A DNA stretch of 64,000 nucleotides, taken from positions 2,852,001-2,916,000 of the forward strand of contig OY969108.1 in NCBI GenBank assembly GCA_963697965.1, written 5' to 3'. Under the pieces are notes generated by a model. The model worked only from the letters and a program-made list of their open reading frames with translations, was not told where the DNA came from and ran no database searches. This document shows, one piece after another, positions 24,689 through 32,540 of this stretch; positions within the stretch are counted from its first letter, which is position 1, and the number at the start of each line of letters is the position of its first letter. The position numbers and the translations under genes are program-made. This DNA comes from JAPLJC01 sp963697965 (lineage in GTDB: Bacteria > Desulfobacterota > Desulfobaccia > Desulfobaccales > 0-14-0-80-60-11).

Positions 24689-26037
24689 CCCCCTGCCTCG
24701 TTTCTCCGGGGCACGAATCTCCACACCGGACTCATCACCGTTTTATAGACTTCCTCGGCGAAATTGAGCATGCCTACGAAGCCTTCCAGGCATTCCTTGC
24801 GCTCGTGGTTGTGGTCGCAGAAACCCACGCCCAACTTATAAGCGATGGGGCGTTCCTTGACCCCGCCCACGAAGATGTCCACGTCCTTTTCCTTCAGGAA
24901 GCTCGACAGCTCCAGGGGATTGGAGTCGTCCACGATGATCGTTCCTTCGTCGGTAATGTCGTGCAACTCCTGATAATCTTCCTTGGTGCCGGTCTGGGAG
25001 CCCACCAGGACCACCTGCATGCCCAGCAGCCGGAAGGCCTTGACCAGTGAAAAGGCCTTGAAGGCCCCGCCCACATAGATGGCGGCCTTCTTGCCGCTCA
25101 GGGCTTGCTTAAACTCCCGGAGTCGGGGATAGAGCACGGCCAGTTCCTCCCGGACCAGTTCCCGGGTACGCGCCTCCATTTCCGGGTCCTTAAAGAAACG
25201 GGCCACCGCATAGAGCGATTCGGCCATGTCCTCCACCCCGAAATAAGAGACCCGGATATGGGGGATGCCGTAGGCTTCCTCCATCATCTTCGCCAGGTCC
25301 ATGGTAGAGCCGGAGCATTGCACCAAGTTCAGAGCGGCGCCGTGGGCCCGGCGAATGTCGGCCACGCGGCCATCGCCGGTAATATTGGCCACCACCTCGA
25401 CACCCATGCGGGAGAAATAGTCGCGGATGACCCAAATCTCCCCGGCCAGGTTGAAGTCGCCTAAGATATTGACGCTCTTGGGGCTGATGCCGGAGACGTC
25501 CCCGGTGCCAGTCAGCTTGAACATAGCCTGGCAGGCGGCGTGATAGCCGTCCCGCTTGTTGCCTTTGAAGCCCTCGGACTGTACCGGCAGCACCGGAATG
25601 CCTTTCTCCTGGCTGACTTTCTTACACACCGACTCCAAATCGTCGCCGATGATTCCCACGATACAGGTGGAGTAAACGAAGGCGGCCTGGGGTTGGTGCC
25701 GGTCGATGAGTTCCACCAGGGCGTGGTAGAGCTTGCTTTCGGCCCCGAAGATGACGTCCATCTCCTGGAGGTCGGTGCAGAAGCTGAGGCGATGCAACTC
25801 CGGGCCCGAGGACAAGGCGCCCCTGATGTCCCAGGTGTAAGCGGCGCAGCCGATGGGGCCGTGCACCAGGTGCAGGGCGTCGGCGATGGGATAGAGCACC
25901 ACCCGGGAGCCGCAGAAGACGCAGGCCCTTTGGCTCACCGCCCCGGCCAGGGACTCCTTATCACACTCCATGGCAAAGGGGGCTTCCCCCTTGCGGTGGA
26001 TTTGGTCTTGACGCTCTTTAAAAATCGCCGGTTCCAT
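24685..26037 (-). CDS. nifE: NifE, FeMo-cofactor scaffold subunit
   Basis: A 450-residue homologue of NifD that with NifN holds the cofactor during maturation. CVFCGSRVVLYPIADALHLVHGPIGCAAYTWDIRG (starting at Cys39) and YSTCIVGIIGDD carry the cluster-ligand cysteines shared with NifD. SEGFKGNKRDGYHAAC matches the conserved segment of NifE. A GGAG site lies seven bases before the ATG. It lies 36 bases after the ferredoxin gene and overlaps nifN by four bases. Confidence 0.94.
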   Translation of the reverse strand: MEPAIFKERQDQIHRKGEAPFAMECDKESLAGAVSQRACVFCGSRVVLYPIADALHLVHGPIGCAAYTWDIRGALSSGPELHRLSFCTDLQEMDVIFGAESKLYHALVELIDRHQPQAAFVYSTCIVGIIGDDLESVCKKVSQEKGIPVLPVQSEGFKGNKRDGYHAACQAMFKLTGTGDVSGISPKSVNILGDFNLAGEIWVIRDYFSRMGVEVVANITGDGRVADIRRAHGAALNLVQCSGSTMDLAKMMEEAYGIPHIRVSYFGVEDMAESLYAVARFFKDPEMEARTRELVREELAVLYPRLREFKQALSGKKAAIYVGGAFKAFSLVKAFRLLGMQVVLVGSQTGTKEDYQELHDITDEGTIIVDDSNPLELSSFLKEKDVDIFVGGVKERPIAYKLGVGFCDHNHERKECLEGFVGMLNFAEEVYKTVMSPVWRFVPRRNEAGG

Positions 26038-26073
26038 GGGTAACTCCAGCTTTCTGGCTGATTGCCAGTAACC

Positions 26074-26379
26074 TCAACTCAGCAAATACTCCTTAGCCGG
26101 ACCGCCGTTTTCCAGGCCATCCAGGATGGCGTCGATGGCCTCCTCGCCCTCCACCCCGGCGTACCAGTAGCCTTCGGGATAGACCACCACTACCGGGCCC
26201 TGGTCGCAGAGCTTCAGGCAGCCGGTGGTGGAGACCATGACGTTTTCAATCCCACGGTCGGCCAGCTCCGACTCCAGGTAGCCCAGTAGATCCGGGGCGT
26301 TTTTCTTGATGCACTTGCCCTTGGGCTCCAGCCCCCGGAAACTCATACACACCAGGATATGATGATCAGGTTTTTCCAT
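26074..26379 (-). CDS. Thioredoxin-like [2Fe-2S] ferredoxin in the nif operon
   Basis: A 101-residue protein with four cysteines spaced as in thioredoxin-fold 2Fe-2S ferredoxins: Cys11 in LVCMSFRG, Cys23 in GKCIKKNAP, and CLKLCDQGP near residues 54-58. The phrase VSTTGCLKLCDQGPVVVVYPEGYWY is typical of the family found in NuoE-like and Shethna-type ferredoxins. Its position between nifK and nifE suggests electron delivery to, or assembly of, nitrogenase components; this is inferred from context. A strong GAGGAGG ribosome binding site precedes it. Confidence 0.88.
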   Translation of the reverse strand: MEKPDHHILVCMSFRGLEPKGKCIKKNAPDLLGYLESELADRGIENVMVSTTGCLKLCDQGPVVVVYPEGYWYAGVEGEEAIDAILDGLENGGPAKEYLLS

Positions 26380-26464
26380 GATAATTGCCTCCTCTCATGA
26401 ATAACCGCAGGCCCCTTGCGAAGAACCCGCGTCGGCGCGTGCTTTCAGCCCGCGCCACCACGAC

Positions 26465-27841
26465 TCAGATCACTAATTCGACGCTCTCCTCCGGGGCGTC
26501 CCGGTCCTGGCGGTCCAACAGCGCGTCCAGGATCTTCTCCAGGAGCCGCAGCCCGCCCCGATAGCCCACGGTGGGGAAGTAGCTGTGGCCGACGCGGTCC
26601 ATGATGGGGAAACCGAACCTGATCAGGGGGATATCCTCATCCCGGGCGATGTACTTCATGTAGGTATTGCCCATGAGCAGGTCCACCGGTTCGTTTTTCA
26701 ACCACTGATGCAGCAAAAACAGGTCGCCGGGAGCGCGCACGTTTACCGGGTGCGGCACCTCTTTGGTGATCTCCTTGATTTTGGCCTCGAACTTCTTCCC
26801 CGGCGTGCCGGTGACAATGTGGATAGGCCACATGTCCAGGTCCACCAGGAACTGGGTGAGGGAGATCAATTGATCCGGGTCCCCCGCCAGGGCCACCTTG
26901 CGGTGGAAGAAGACTTGGTGCATGTCGGTGATGACGTCCACCAGCCGGCCCCGCTCGATATTGATGGAGTCGGGCACGGTTACCCCGGCGATGCGCCGCA
27001 GGGTGTCGATAAATTCGTCGGTGGCCCTGAGCCCGATGGGCAGGTTTAGAATTTCGCAGGGCACCTTGCACTTGGTGTCCAACGCCCTGGCCGCCGGGCC
27101 GGAGGCCAGGGGACCAAGGGCCACCGTACCCATGCTGCTGCCCGCGGCGATCAGGTCCGCCACCGTGGTGCCCCCGGCCGGGAACATGGAGAACCGGCCG
27201 GTTTGGGGACCGTTGAGGACATTGGAGGTATCCGGGAACATAATTGTCGGCACTCCCAATTCCCCGGCCAGGCGCTTGATCTCCTCCATGTCGGAGGGCT
27301 CCACGTAGCCGGGAATCAGGTTGATCCGGTTGGTCCGCTGGCCGTTCCTGGCCGCCAGATAATCGACCATGCCCTTGACCATGTTGGCGAAGCCGGTGAC
27401 ATGGGAACCCACGTAACTGGGGGTGTTGGCATGAATGACGTAGTGTTCCGGCGGAATCTTGCCTTCATCCCTGGCCTTGGCGATGATCTGGGGGATGTCG
27501 TCCCCGATGGTCTCCGACAGGCAGGTGGTATGCACCGCAATTATTTCAGGCTCATAAACGCTGAAGATATTATTGATGGCCTGAAGCAGATTGGCCTGGC
27601 CGCCAAAGACCGAGGCGCCTTCGGTAAAGGCGCTGGTCGCCGCCATCACCGGCTCCTTGAAGTGGCGGGTCAGGGCGCTGCGGTGATAGGCGTAGCACCC
27701 CTGGGAGCCGTGGCTGTGGGGCAGGCACCGGTGTATGCCCAGGGCCGCGTACATGGCCCCGATGGGCTGGCAGGTCTTGGCCGGGTTGACGGTCAGGGCC
27801 TTGCGTTCTTTGACTTCTTTGGGTGTATGTCTCAGTAACAT
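26465..27841 (-). CDS. nifK: Nitrogenase molybdenum-iron protein beta chain
   Basis: The beta subunit carries half of the P-cluster ligands: Cys24 (AKTCQP), Cys49 (GSQGCYAYHRSALTRHFKEP) and Cys107 (VHTTCLSETIGDD). I use the ATG at 27841 (458 residues) because GAGG lies eight bases upstream; an ATG at 27862 overlaps the nifD stop (ATGA) and would add seven residues, whereas the open frame to 28075 is inside nifD. The subunit lacks the roughly 50-residue N-terminal extension of Azotobacter NifK, as in Clostridium pasteurianum, and so pairs with the inserted NifD described for that group. Confidence 0.95.
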   Translation of the reverse strand: MLLRHTPKEVKERKALTVNPAKTCQPIGAMYAALGIHRCLPHSHGSQGCYAYHRSALTRHFKEPVMAATSAFTEGASVFGGQANLLQAINNIFSVYEPEIIAVHTTCLSETIGDDIPQIIAKARDEGKIPPEHYVIHANTPSYVGSHVTGFANMVKGMVDYLAARNGQRTNRINLIPGYVEPSDMEEIKRLAGELGVPTIMFPDTSNVLNGPQTGRFSMFPAGGTTVADLIAAGSSMGTVALGPLASGPAARALDTKCKVPCEILNLPIGLRATDEFIDTLRRIAGVTVPDSINIERGRLVDVITDMHQVFFHRKVALAGDPDQLISLTQFLVDLDMWPIHIVTGTPGKKFEAKIKEITKEVPHPVNVRAPGDLFLLHQWLKNEPVDLLMGNTYMKYIARDEDIPLIRFGFPIMDRVGHSYFPTVGYRGGLRLLEKILDALLDRQDRDAPEESVELVI

Positions 27842-27858
27842 GGCGTTATCCTCATTTT

Positions 27859-29514
27859 TCATTCCCAGGCGTAGGTGGCTGCCAGTTCGGGATTCTCCTG
27901 CCAGGGGGCCTTCAGGTATTTCCACACCTTGCTGTTGACCATGCGGTCGATTTCCCGGTAGAAGTTGACGGCGCCCTGAAAGCCGGCATAAGGCCCGCCG
28001 GAGTCGTAGCTGTGCAGTTGCTTCATGGGCACGCCGCTCTTCTGAACGGCGTACTTTTCTTTGATGCCGGCGCAAATGATATCCGGCCGGTAGATCTCGA
28101 TAAGCTTTTCCGTTTCGAACTGGCAGATGTCGTCAATCACCAGGGCGCCGCTTTTCATTTCGGCCATCATGCCGTCGTATTCGCTGAGCGTAATGCCCTC
28201 CTGCTGCAAGCGGGCGACGCCGGCGGCGTCCAACCGGGGGCGAAAGCGCTCCGGATCCGCTTCTATGTGCAGTTCTTCGATGTTGCGGCTGTCGGCGTCC
28301 ACCTTGAGGCCGGGCAGGACCTGCCGGCCCTCGTAGTCGTCCCGGTGGGCGAATTCGTAACCCGCGGCGATGATCTCCATGCCGATCTCCCGGAAAAGCT
28401 CTTGATAATGATGGGCCCTGGAGCCGCCCACAAAGAGCATGGCCCGCTTGCCCTGGCATCTGGACCGCACTTCCTCCCGCACCTTCTCCACTGCGGGCAT
28501 CTCCCGGGCGATAACTTCTTCCACCTTGGCGGTCAATTTGTCGTTCTCGAAATATTTGGCGATCTTCCGCAGGGACTTGGCAGAGGCCTCGGCCCCGATG
28601 AAGTTCACCTTGATCCAGGGGATGCCGAACTTCTTATCCATCATCTCGGCCACGTAATTGATGGAGCGGTGGCACATGATCAGGTTCAGGTCCGCGGTGT
28701 GGGAGTTGGCAAAGTTATCGTAGCTGGAGTTGCCGCTGAAGGTGGAGATCAGGGTGATGCCGCAGTCCTCGAAGAGACGCTCGATCTCGAAGGCGTCGCC
28801 ACCGATGTTGTATTCCCCCAGCATGTTGATCTTGAATTCGCCTTCCCGGACGACGTCGTCCAGGCCCACTATGTGGGTGAAGACGCCGTTGTTGGCGATG
28901 TGGTGCCCCGCCGATTGGCTCACCCCTTTGTAGCCCTCGCAACTGAAGCCGAAGACGTTGATCCCCAATTTTTCCTTCATCTCCCGGGCCACCGCGTGGA
29001 TGTCGTCGCCGATGAGGCCCACCGGGCAGGTGGCGAAGATGCCGATGGCCTTGGGCTTGAAGATGTCATAAGCCTCTTGCACCGCCTGGCGCAGCTTCTT
29101 TTCGCCCCCGAAGATGATCTGCTCATCCTGCATGTCCGTGGAAAAGCAGTAGTTCATGAAGTTATGGTCTTCCGGGCCCTTGGGACGGGTCTGGTTCCGC
29201 CGGGTCAGCCAGCTATAGAAACCGCAGCCGATGGGGCCGTGGGTGATGTTGAGGATATCCCGGGTGGGGCCCAGAACCACGCCCTTGCAGCCGGCGTAGG
29301 TGCAACCCCGCTGGGACATCAGGCCGGGGACGGTGCGGACGTTGGACTGAATCTCCGGCACAGTCAGATCCGGGGCCACTTCGTTGACGACGATCTGCTT
29401 GGCTCGCTTCCGGGCGACCTTGGTGGGATATTTGCTGACCAGTTCCTTCTTTACTGCCTCAGCATCGATATCCAGCACTGACTCGCTCAGGTATTCCGGT
29501 GCTAATTTAGCCAT
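27859..29514 (-). CDS. nifD: Nitrogenase molybdenum-iron protein alpha chain
   Basis: The 551-residue alpha subunit that binds FeMo-cofactor. P-cluster ligands are Cys71, Cys97 (ITHGPIGCGFYSW) and Cys163. Cofactor ligands are Cys281 in LIMCHRSINY and His501 in KQLHSYDSGGPYAG. SCEGYKGVSQSAGHHIANN contains the conserved glutamine and histidine that flank the cofactor. A stretch of about 50 extra residues around 380-430 is the insertion typical of clostridial-type (group II/III) NifD. The start at 29514 has GGAG eight bases upstream; the longer frame to 29676 overlaps nifI2. All catalytic residues are present, so the enzyme should be a functional Mo-nitrogenase rather than a VnfD or AnfD. Confidence 0.96.
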   Translation of the reverse strand: MAKLAPEYLSESVLDIDAEAVKKELVSKYPTKVARKRAKQIVVNEVAPDLTVPEIQSNVRTVPGLMSQRGCTYAGCKGVVLGPTRDILNITHGPIGCGFYSWLTRRNQTRPKGPEDHNFMNYCFSTDMQDEQIIFGGEKKLRQAVQEAYDIFKPKAIGIFATCPVGLIGDDIHAVAREMKEKLGINVFGFSCEGYKGVSQSAGHHIANNGVFTHIVGLDDVVREGEFKINMLGEYNIGGDAFEIERLFEDCGITLISTFSGNSSYDNFANSHTADLNLIMCHRSINYVAEMMDKKFGIPWIKVNFIGAEASAKSLRKIAKYFENDKLTAKVEEVIAREMPAVEKVREEVRSRCQGKRAMLFVGGSRAHHYQELFREIGMEIIAAGYEFAHRDDYEGRQVLPGLKVDADSRNIEELHIEADPERFRPRLDAAGVARLQQEGITLSEYDGMMAEMKSGALVIDDICQFETEKLIEIYRPDIICAGIKEKYAVQKSGVPMKQLHSYDSGGPYAGFQGAVNFYREIDRMVNSKVWKYLKAPWQENPELAATYAWE

Positions 29515-29617
29515 GTCTGTTTCTCCATGCGGTGCAGGCGCCTCGCCTGTAAACCACCCATCGCATCCCCGCGCCTTGCTGGGGAGGTCAATTGCCTGCT
29601 CATTTTGGAAATCTGGT

Positions 29618-29998
29618 TCAGGCTTCATCCAGAACCGCTTCGCCATTCTCGCCGGTGCGCACCCGGACTGAATCAACCACGGGCAGGACGAAGATCTTGC
29701 CGTCCCCGGATTTGCCCGTCCGGTTCACCTCGATGATAGTCTGCACCGTCTTGGGCACCAGCTTGTCCGGAACCACCACGAAAAAGATCCGCTTGGGAAT
29801 CAGCCGCTGGCCATGGCCTAACTGGGCCACCGCCTCTTCATAACCCTTTTCGGCGCCTTCCAGCAGGCTCAAGTCCACCAGGCCCTTCCCGCGGCCCAGG
29901 GCGTCCCGGGCGGTGATGGAGGAGATGCCCGCCTCCGCCAGGGCCTTCTTGGTCTTGTTCATCATGTTGAGGCGCACGATGGCCATTATCTCTTTCAC
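29618..29998 (-). CDS. nifI2: NifI2, PII-family nitrogenase regulator
   Basis: A PII-like trimer-forming protein of 126 residues. With NifI1 it binds the MoFe protein and switches off nitrogenase in response to ammonium, sensing 2-oxoglutarate and ATP. The opening MKEIMAIVRLNMMNKTKKALAEAGI and GKIFVLPVVDSVRVRTGE match the PII core and C-loop; the T-loop region (GAEKGYEEAVAQLG) is longer than in GlnB and has no uridylylated tyrosine motif, as expected for NifI2. It overlaps nifI1 by four bases. Confidence 0.92.
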   Translation of the reverse strand: MKEIMAIVRLNMMNKTKKALAEAGISSITARDALGRGKGLVDLSLLEGAEKGYEEAVAQLGHGQRLIPKRIFFVVVPDKLVPKTVQTIIEVNRTGKSGDGKIFVLPVVDSVRVRTGENGEAVLDEA

Positions 29999-30351
29999 GG
30001 CGTCACCTCTTCGAGCTGGCCGGCGCCGTCTTCCTTGATGCCGGAGCTGATGGTGTAAATTTCATTTACCGGAGACACAAAGATCTTGCCGTCGCCGTAA
30101 GCGCCTTTGTCGCCGGTGCGGGCCGCCTTGAGGACGGTCTTGATGACAAAATCCTTGTCCTGGTCCTGCACCACCGTGAGCAGCAACTCCTTGGGGATTT
30201 CGTCGTAGGTAATCTCGCCGATCTTGATGCCCCGCTGCTTACCCCGGCCCACCACGCTCATCTTGGTGACCGCCGGGAACCCCGCTTCCATTAAGGCGGC
30301 CAGGACTGCGTCCACCCTCTCCGGCCGCACCACTGATCTGATCATGATCAT
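29995..30351 (-). CDS. nifI1: NifI1, PII-family nitrogenase regulator
   Basis: 118-residue partner of NifI2. It starts MIMIRSVVRPERVDAVLAAL and shows the PII signatures GRGKQRGIKIGEITYDEIPKE (T-loop) and ARTGDKGAYGDGKIFVSPV (C-loop). The ATG at 30351 overlaps the TGA of a 52-residue ORF upstream (ATGA); an ATG two codons later is an alternative. Location between nifH and nifD is the arrangement seen in methanogens, clostridia and sulphate reducers. Confidence 0.92.
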   Translation of the reverse strand: MIMIRSVVRPERVDAVLAALMEAGFPAVTKMSVVGRGKQRGIKIGEITYDEIPKELLLTVVQDQDKDFVIKTVLKAARTGDKGAYGDGKIFVSPVNEIYTISSGIKEDGAGQLEEVTP

Positions 30352-30506
30352 GATTCTGTCCTCCAGGATACTGCTTCCATGAATAATTCCACTGGCGCCG
30401 ACATCTCTGCCTGTTCCCGCAAAAATATCGTCAACCAGCGGCTTGTCGCTGCCAGTATGTGGCTAAGGCTCATGTTATTTCCCTTGTTCAGCATTTGCAT
30501 GGTCAT
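30348..30506 (-). CDS. Small ORF of 52 residues between nifH and nifI1
   Basis: An ATG at 30506 opens 52 codons and ends in TGA at 30348, overlapping the nifI1 start as ATGA. It has one of the best ribosome binding sites in the cluster: GGAGGA seven to eight bases upstream, inside the 16-base gap after nifH. The predicted peptide starts MTMQMLNKGNNMSL, has a central amphipathic or hydrophobic stretch with two tryptophans (SRWLTIFLREQ) and ends AVSWRTES; there is no cysteine and no signal peptide. No family is recognised. The alternative is that it is only a translational relay that lets ribosomes reach nifI1. Confidence 0.6.
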   Translation of the reverse strand: MTMQMLNKGNNMSLSHILAATSRWLTIFLREQAEMSAPVELFMEAVSWRTES

Positions 30507-30522
30507 GGTCTTGCTCCTCCGC

Positions 30523-31347
30523 TCAACCCGCCAGCCCGTAGTCGATGAGCAGCTTTTCCAATTCGTCGGTGCTCAGGGGCTTCGGGATGACTTGCATCTC
30601 GTTACCTTCGATCTTCCTGGCCAGGGTCCGGTATTCATCGGCCTGAGGATGCGTGCCATCGAATTCGATAACGGTCTTGCGGTGGATTTCGGCCCGCTGC
30701 ACCATGTTGTCCCGGGGGATGAAATGGATCATCTGGGTGCCCAGCTTGGCAGCCATGGCCTCGACCATCTCCAATTCGTTATCCACCTTGCGGCTGTTGC
30801 AGATGAGGCCGCCCAGGCGCACGCCCCCGGCCTCGGCGAACTTGACGATGCCCTTACAGATGTTATTGGCCGCATACATGGCCATCATTTCGCCGGAGAC
30901 CACGATGTAGATCTCCTTGGCCTTGCCTTCCCGGATGGGCATGGCGAACCCGCCGCAGACCACATCCCCCAGCACGTCGTAGAAGGCATAATCCAACTTC
31001 TCGCTGTCGGCATAGGCCCCTAATTGCTCCAGGAGATTAATGGAGGTGATGATGCCCCGGCCGGCGCAGCCCACCCCGGGCTCCGGGCCGCCGGATTCCA
31101 CACAGACCACTCCGGAAAAACCGGTGCGGCGGATATCCTCCAGGTCCACGTCTTCGCCTTCTTCCCTGAGGGTGTCCAGGACGGTCTTCTGGGCCATGCC
31201 GCCCAACAGCAGCCGGGTCGAGTCTGACTTGGGGTCGCAACCCACCACCATCACTTTGCGGCCCATTTCGGCCAGCCCGGCCACCGTATTTTGAGTGGTG
31301 GTGGACTTGCCAATACCACCTTTGCCATAAATTGCGATTTTGCGCAT
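30523..31347 (-). CDS. nifH: Nitrogenase iron protein (dinitrogenase reductase)
   Basis: A 274-residue ATP-binding homodimer that passes electrons to the MoFe protein. The P-loop GKGGIGKS lies at residues 8-15, Cys94 (GVGCAGRG) and Cys131 (DVVCGGFAMP) bridge the 4Fe-4S cluster between subunits, and Arg97 is the residue ADP-ribosylated by DraT in some species. An AGGAG site lies about nine bases before the ATG. It is the first gene of the nif operon; the control region at 31348-31948 lies upstream. Confidence 0.97.
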   Translation of the reverse strand: MRKIAIYGKGGIGKSTTTQNTVAGLAEMGRKVMVVGCDPKSDSTRLLLGGMAQKTVLDTLREEGEDVDLEDIRRTGFSGVVCVESGGPEPGVGCAGRGIITSINLLEQLGAYADSEKLDYAFYDVLGDVVCGGFAMPIREGKAKEIYIVVSGEMMAMYAANNICKGIVKFAEAGGVRLGGLICNSRKVDNELEMVEAMAAKLGTQMIHFIPRDNMVQRAEIHRKTVIEFDGTHPQADEYRTLARKIEGNEMQVIPKPLSTDELEKLLIDYGLAG

Positions 31348-31948
31348 AACCGACGCTCCTAACCATTATTTTGAACATGTAAGGAGCAATCATCATGCCA
31401 TGGTTTCAAGAAATTATGTATATACTGGATATTTTAGCGTAAAACAGTTTTTAGGCAAAGGTGCCAGGTATGGGTAATGCTACTAAATATACATAAACGT
31501 ATATTTGCTATAGATATATTATACTTAAATGTATATTATCTCAAACAGAGTTTTGCATTATGGTATATTATGAGTGGGGAGACCGAGCGCTTTGGGCAGC
31601 TCGGGAAAGGCAGGGCACTATCAGAAGGGTAACATCGAACTGCGTACCGATATCTGCTTTGACTGGGAACCTATCAAGGACCTGAAAACCTCCTTATCCA
31701 GATCAGGTCCCCAATTCCTCGTGCCCCATCAATGCCTTGGTCAGATCAACCCCGCCATATATTGGATATTAGGGTGGGTTTCTGTGGAATAAATTTTGAG
31801 TAGAACCCTTGTTTTTCAGTTGTAAGTGAATTATAATAAAATTAGTTATTAGTGAATTTACTCGTTTTTAAGCTACCCATTCAGACTTGACACTTGGCTT
31901 AAATATTGTGCATATTAACTTCACCATACCTAAAATGGGTTTCCCACC
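31348..31948. promoter_or_regulatory. Divergent control region between nifH and hdrC with TATAC/GTATA dyads
   Basis: This 601-base gene-free stretch is AT-rich next to nifH. It contains ATATAC-N6-GTATAT at 31487-31504, TATAC-N6-GTATA at 31520-31535 and a palindromic GTATATAC near 31418-31425, so several similarly spaced half-sites could bind a dimeric regulator. GGCA-AAGG-TGCC lies at 31454-31465. I did not find a correctly spaced sigma-54 promoter. A possible sigma-70 promoter on the minus strand overlaps 31405-31440. Farther right, 31666-31705 resembles 33765-33805. Regulator identity is unknown. Confidence 0.5.
31666..31705. repeat. Direct repeat flanking hdrCB, left copy
   Basis: GGAACCTATC, then CTGAAAACCTCCTTATCC, then AGATCA, matches 33765-33805 in the same orientation, and weaker similarity continues for about 100 bases (both reach a GATATTAGGGT or GATAATAGGGT block). 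The pair brackets hdrC and hdrB. Confidence 0.55.
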
Positions 31949-32536
31949 ATGACCACCTCCCCCGCCCTCCAAACACCTGGCGGCTTCGAAAGCGGCGTCA
32001 TCGAAATTCAAGGCCGTTCCTTCGCCAGGGAGCTGCAAGGATTGAGCGGAACCAATCTCAATCGCTGCTTTCATTGCCAAAGCTGCGCCGCTGGTTGCCC
32101 CTTCATCCAGGCCATGGATTACTCACCCAACAAGATTATCCGCCTGGTGCAGTTCGGCCTGCGCCGGCAGGCGTTGGAATCGCGCGCCATCTGGGTCTGC
32201 GTGGGCTGTTCCACCTGTGCGGCGGAATGTCCCAATCAGGTCGATCTGCCCGCCGTCATGGAAGCCCTGCGGCACCTGGCTTTGAAAGAAGGAGTTAAGG
32301 TGGCGGCGCCCGAAATCCTGGACTTTCATCGGGAAGTCTTCTCTTCCGTCCGGCGCCACGGTCGAACCCACGAATTGGAAATCATCCTGCGCTATAAGGC
32401 CCGGGTACGCAGCTGGTTCACCGACCTGAACCTGGGCCTCAAGATGCTGGCCCGGCGCAAATTGGATCTCAGGGCTTCCAAGGTCAAGGCAACGAAAGAG
32501 ATTAGCGGGCTTTTCCTTCCCCAGAGGCAAAGGTGA
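31949..32536 (+). CDS. hdrC: Heterodisulfide reductase subunit C-like iron-sulphur protein
   Basis: A 195-residue protein with two 4Fe-4S motifs, CFHCQSCAAGCP (Cys40, 43, 46, 50) and CVGCSTCAAECP (Cys84, 87, 90, 94). It would pass electrons to HdrB, encoded four bases downstream. In sulphate reducers such HdrBC pairs work with HdrA-type flavoproteins or membrane cytochromes in thiol/disulphide and electron-bifurcation reactions; no hdrA is in the window. Divergent from nifH, it could help deliver low-potential electrons to nitrogenase, but that is speculation. The ribosome binding site is weak. Confidence 0.9.
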   Translation: MTTSPALQTPGGFESGVIEIQGRSFARELQGLSGTNLNRCFHCQSCAAGCPFIQAMDYSPNKIIRLVQFGLRRQALESRAIWVCVGCSTCAAECPNQVDLPAVMEALRHLALKEGVKVAAPEILDFHREVFSSVRRHGRTHELEIILRYKARVRSWFTDLNLGLKMLARRKLDLRASKVKATKEISGLFLPQRQR

Positions 32537-32540
32537 GCAT

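Noticed and set aside
27842..28075. Longer NifK starting at 28075
   Set aside because: The extension lies inside nifD in another frame and is Arg-rich; a good ribosome binding site supports 27841.
27823..29481. 552-codon + strand frame opposite nifD
   Set aside because: Antisense to nifD, which has all ligand residues; a high-GC mirror frame.
31395..31442. 15-codon ORF on the + strand (ATG at 31395, AAGGAG upstream) in the nifH control region
   Set aside because: Too short to distinguish from chance, 500 bases from hdrC, and it overlaps the likely nifH promoter and leader.
31454..31466. TGGCACCTTTGCC on the minus strand as a sigma-54 promoter for nifH
   Set aside because: The GG and GC doublets are about three bases closer together than the sigma-54 consensus requires; the sequence is better described as the palindrome GGCA-AAGG-TGCC.
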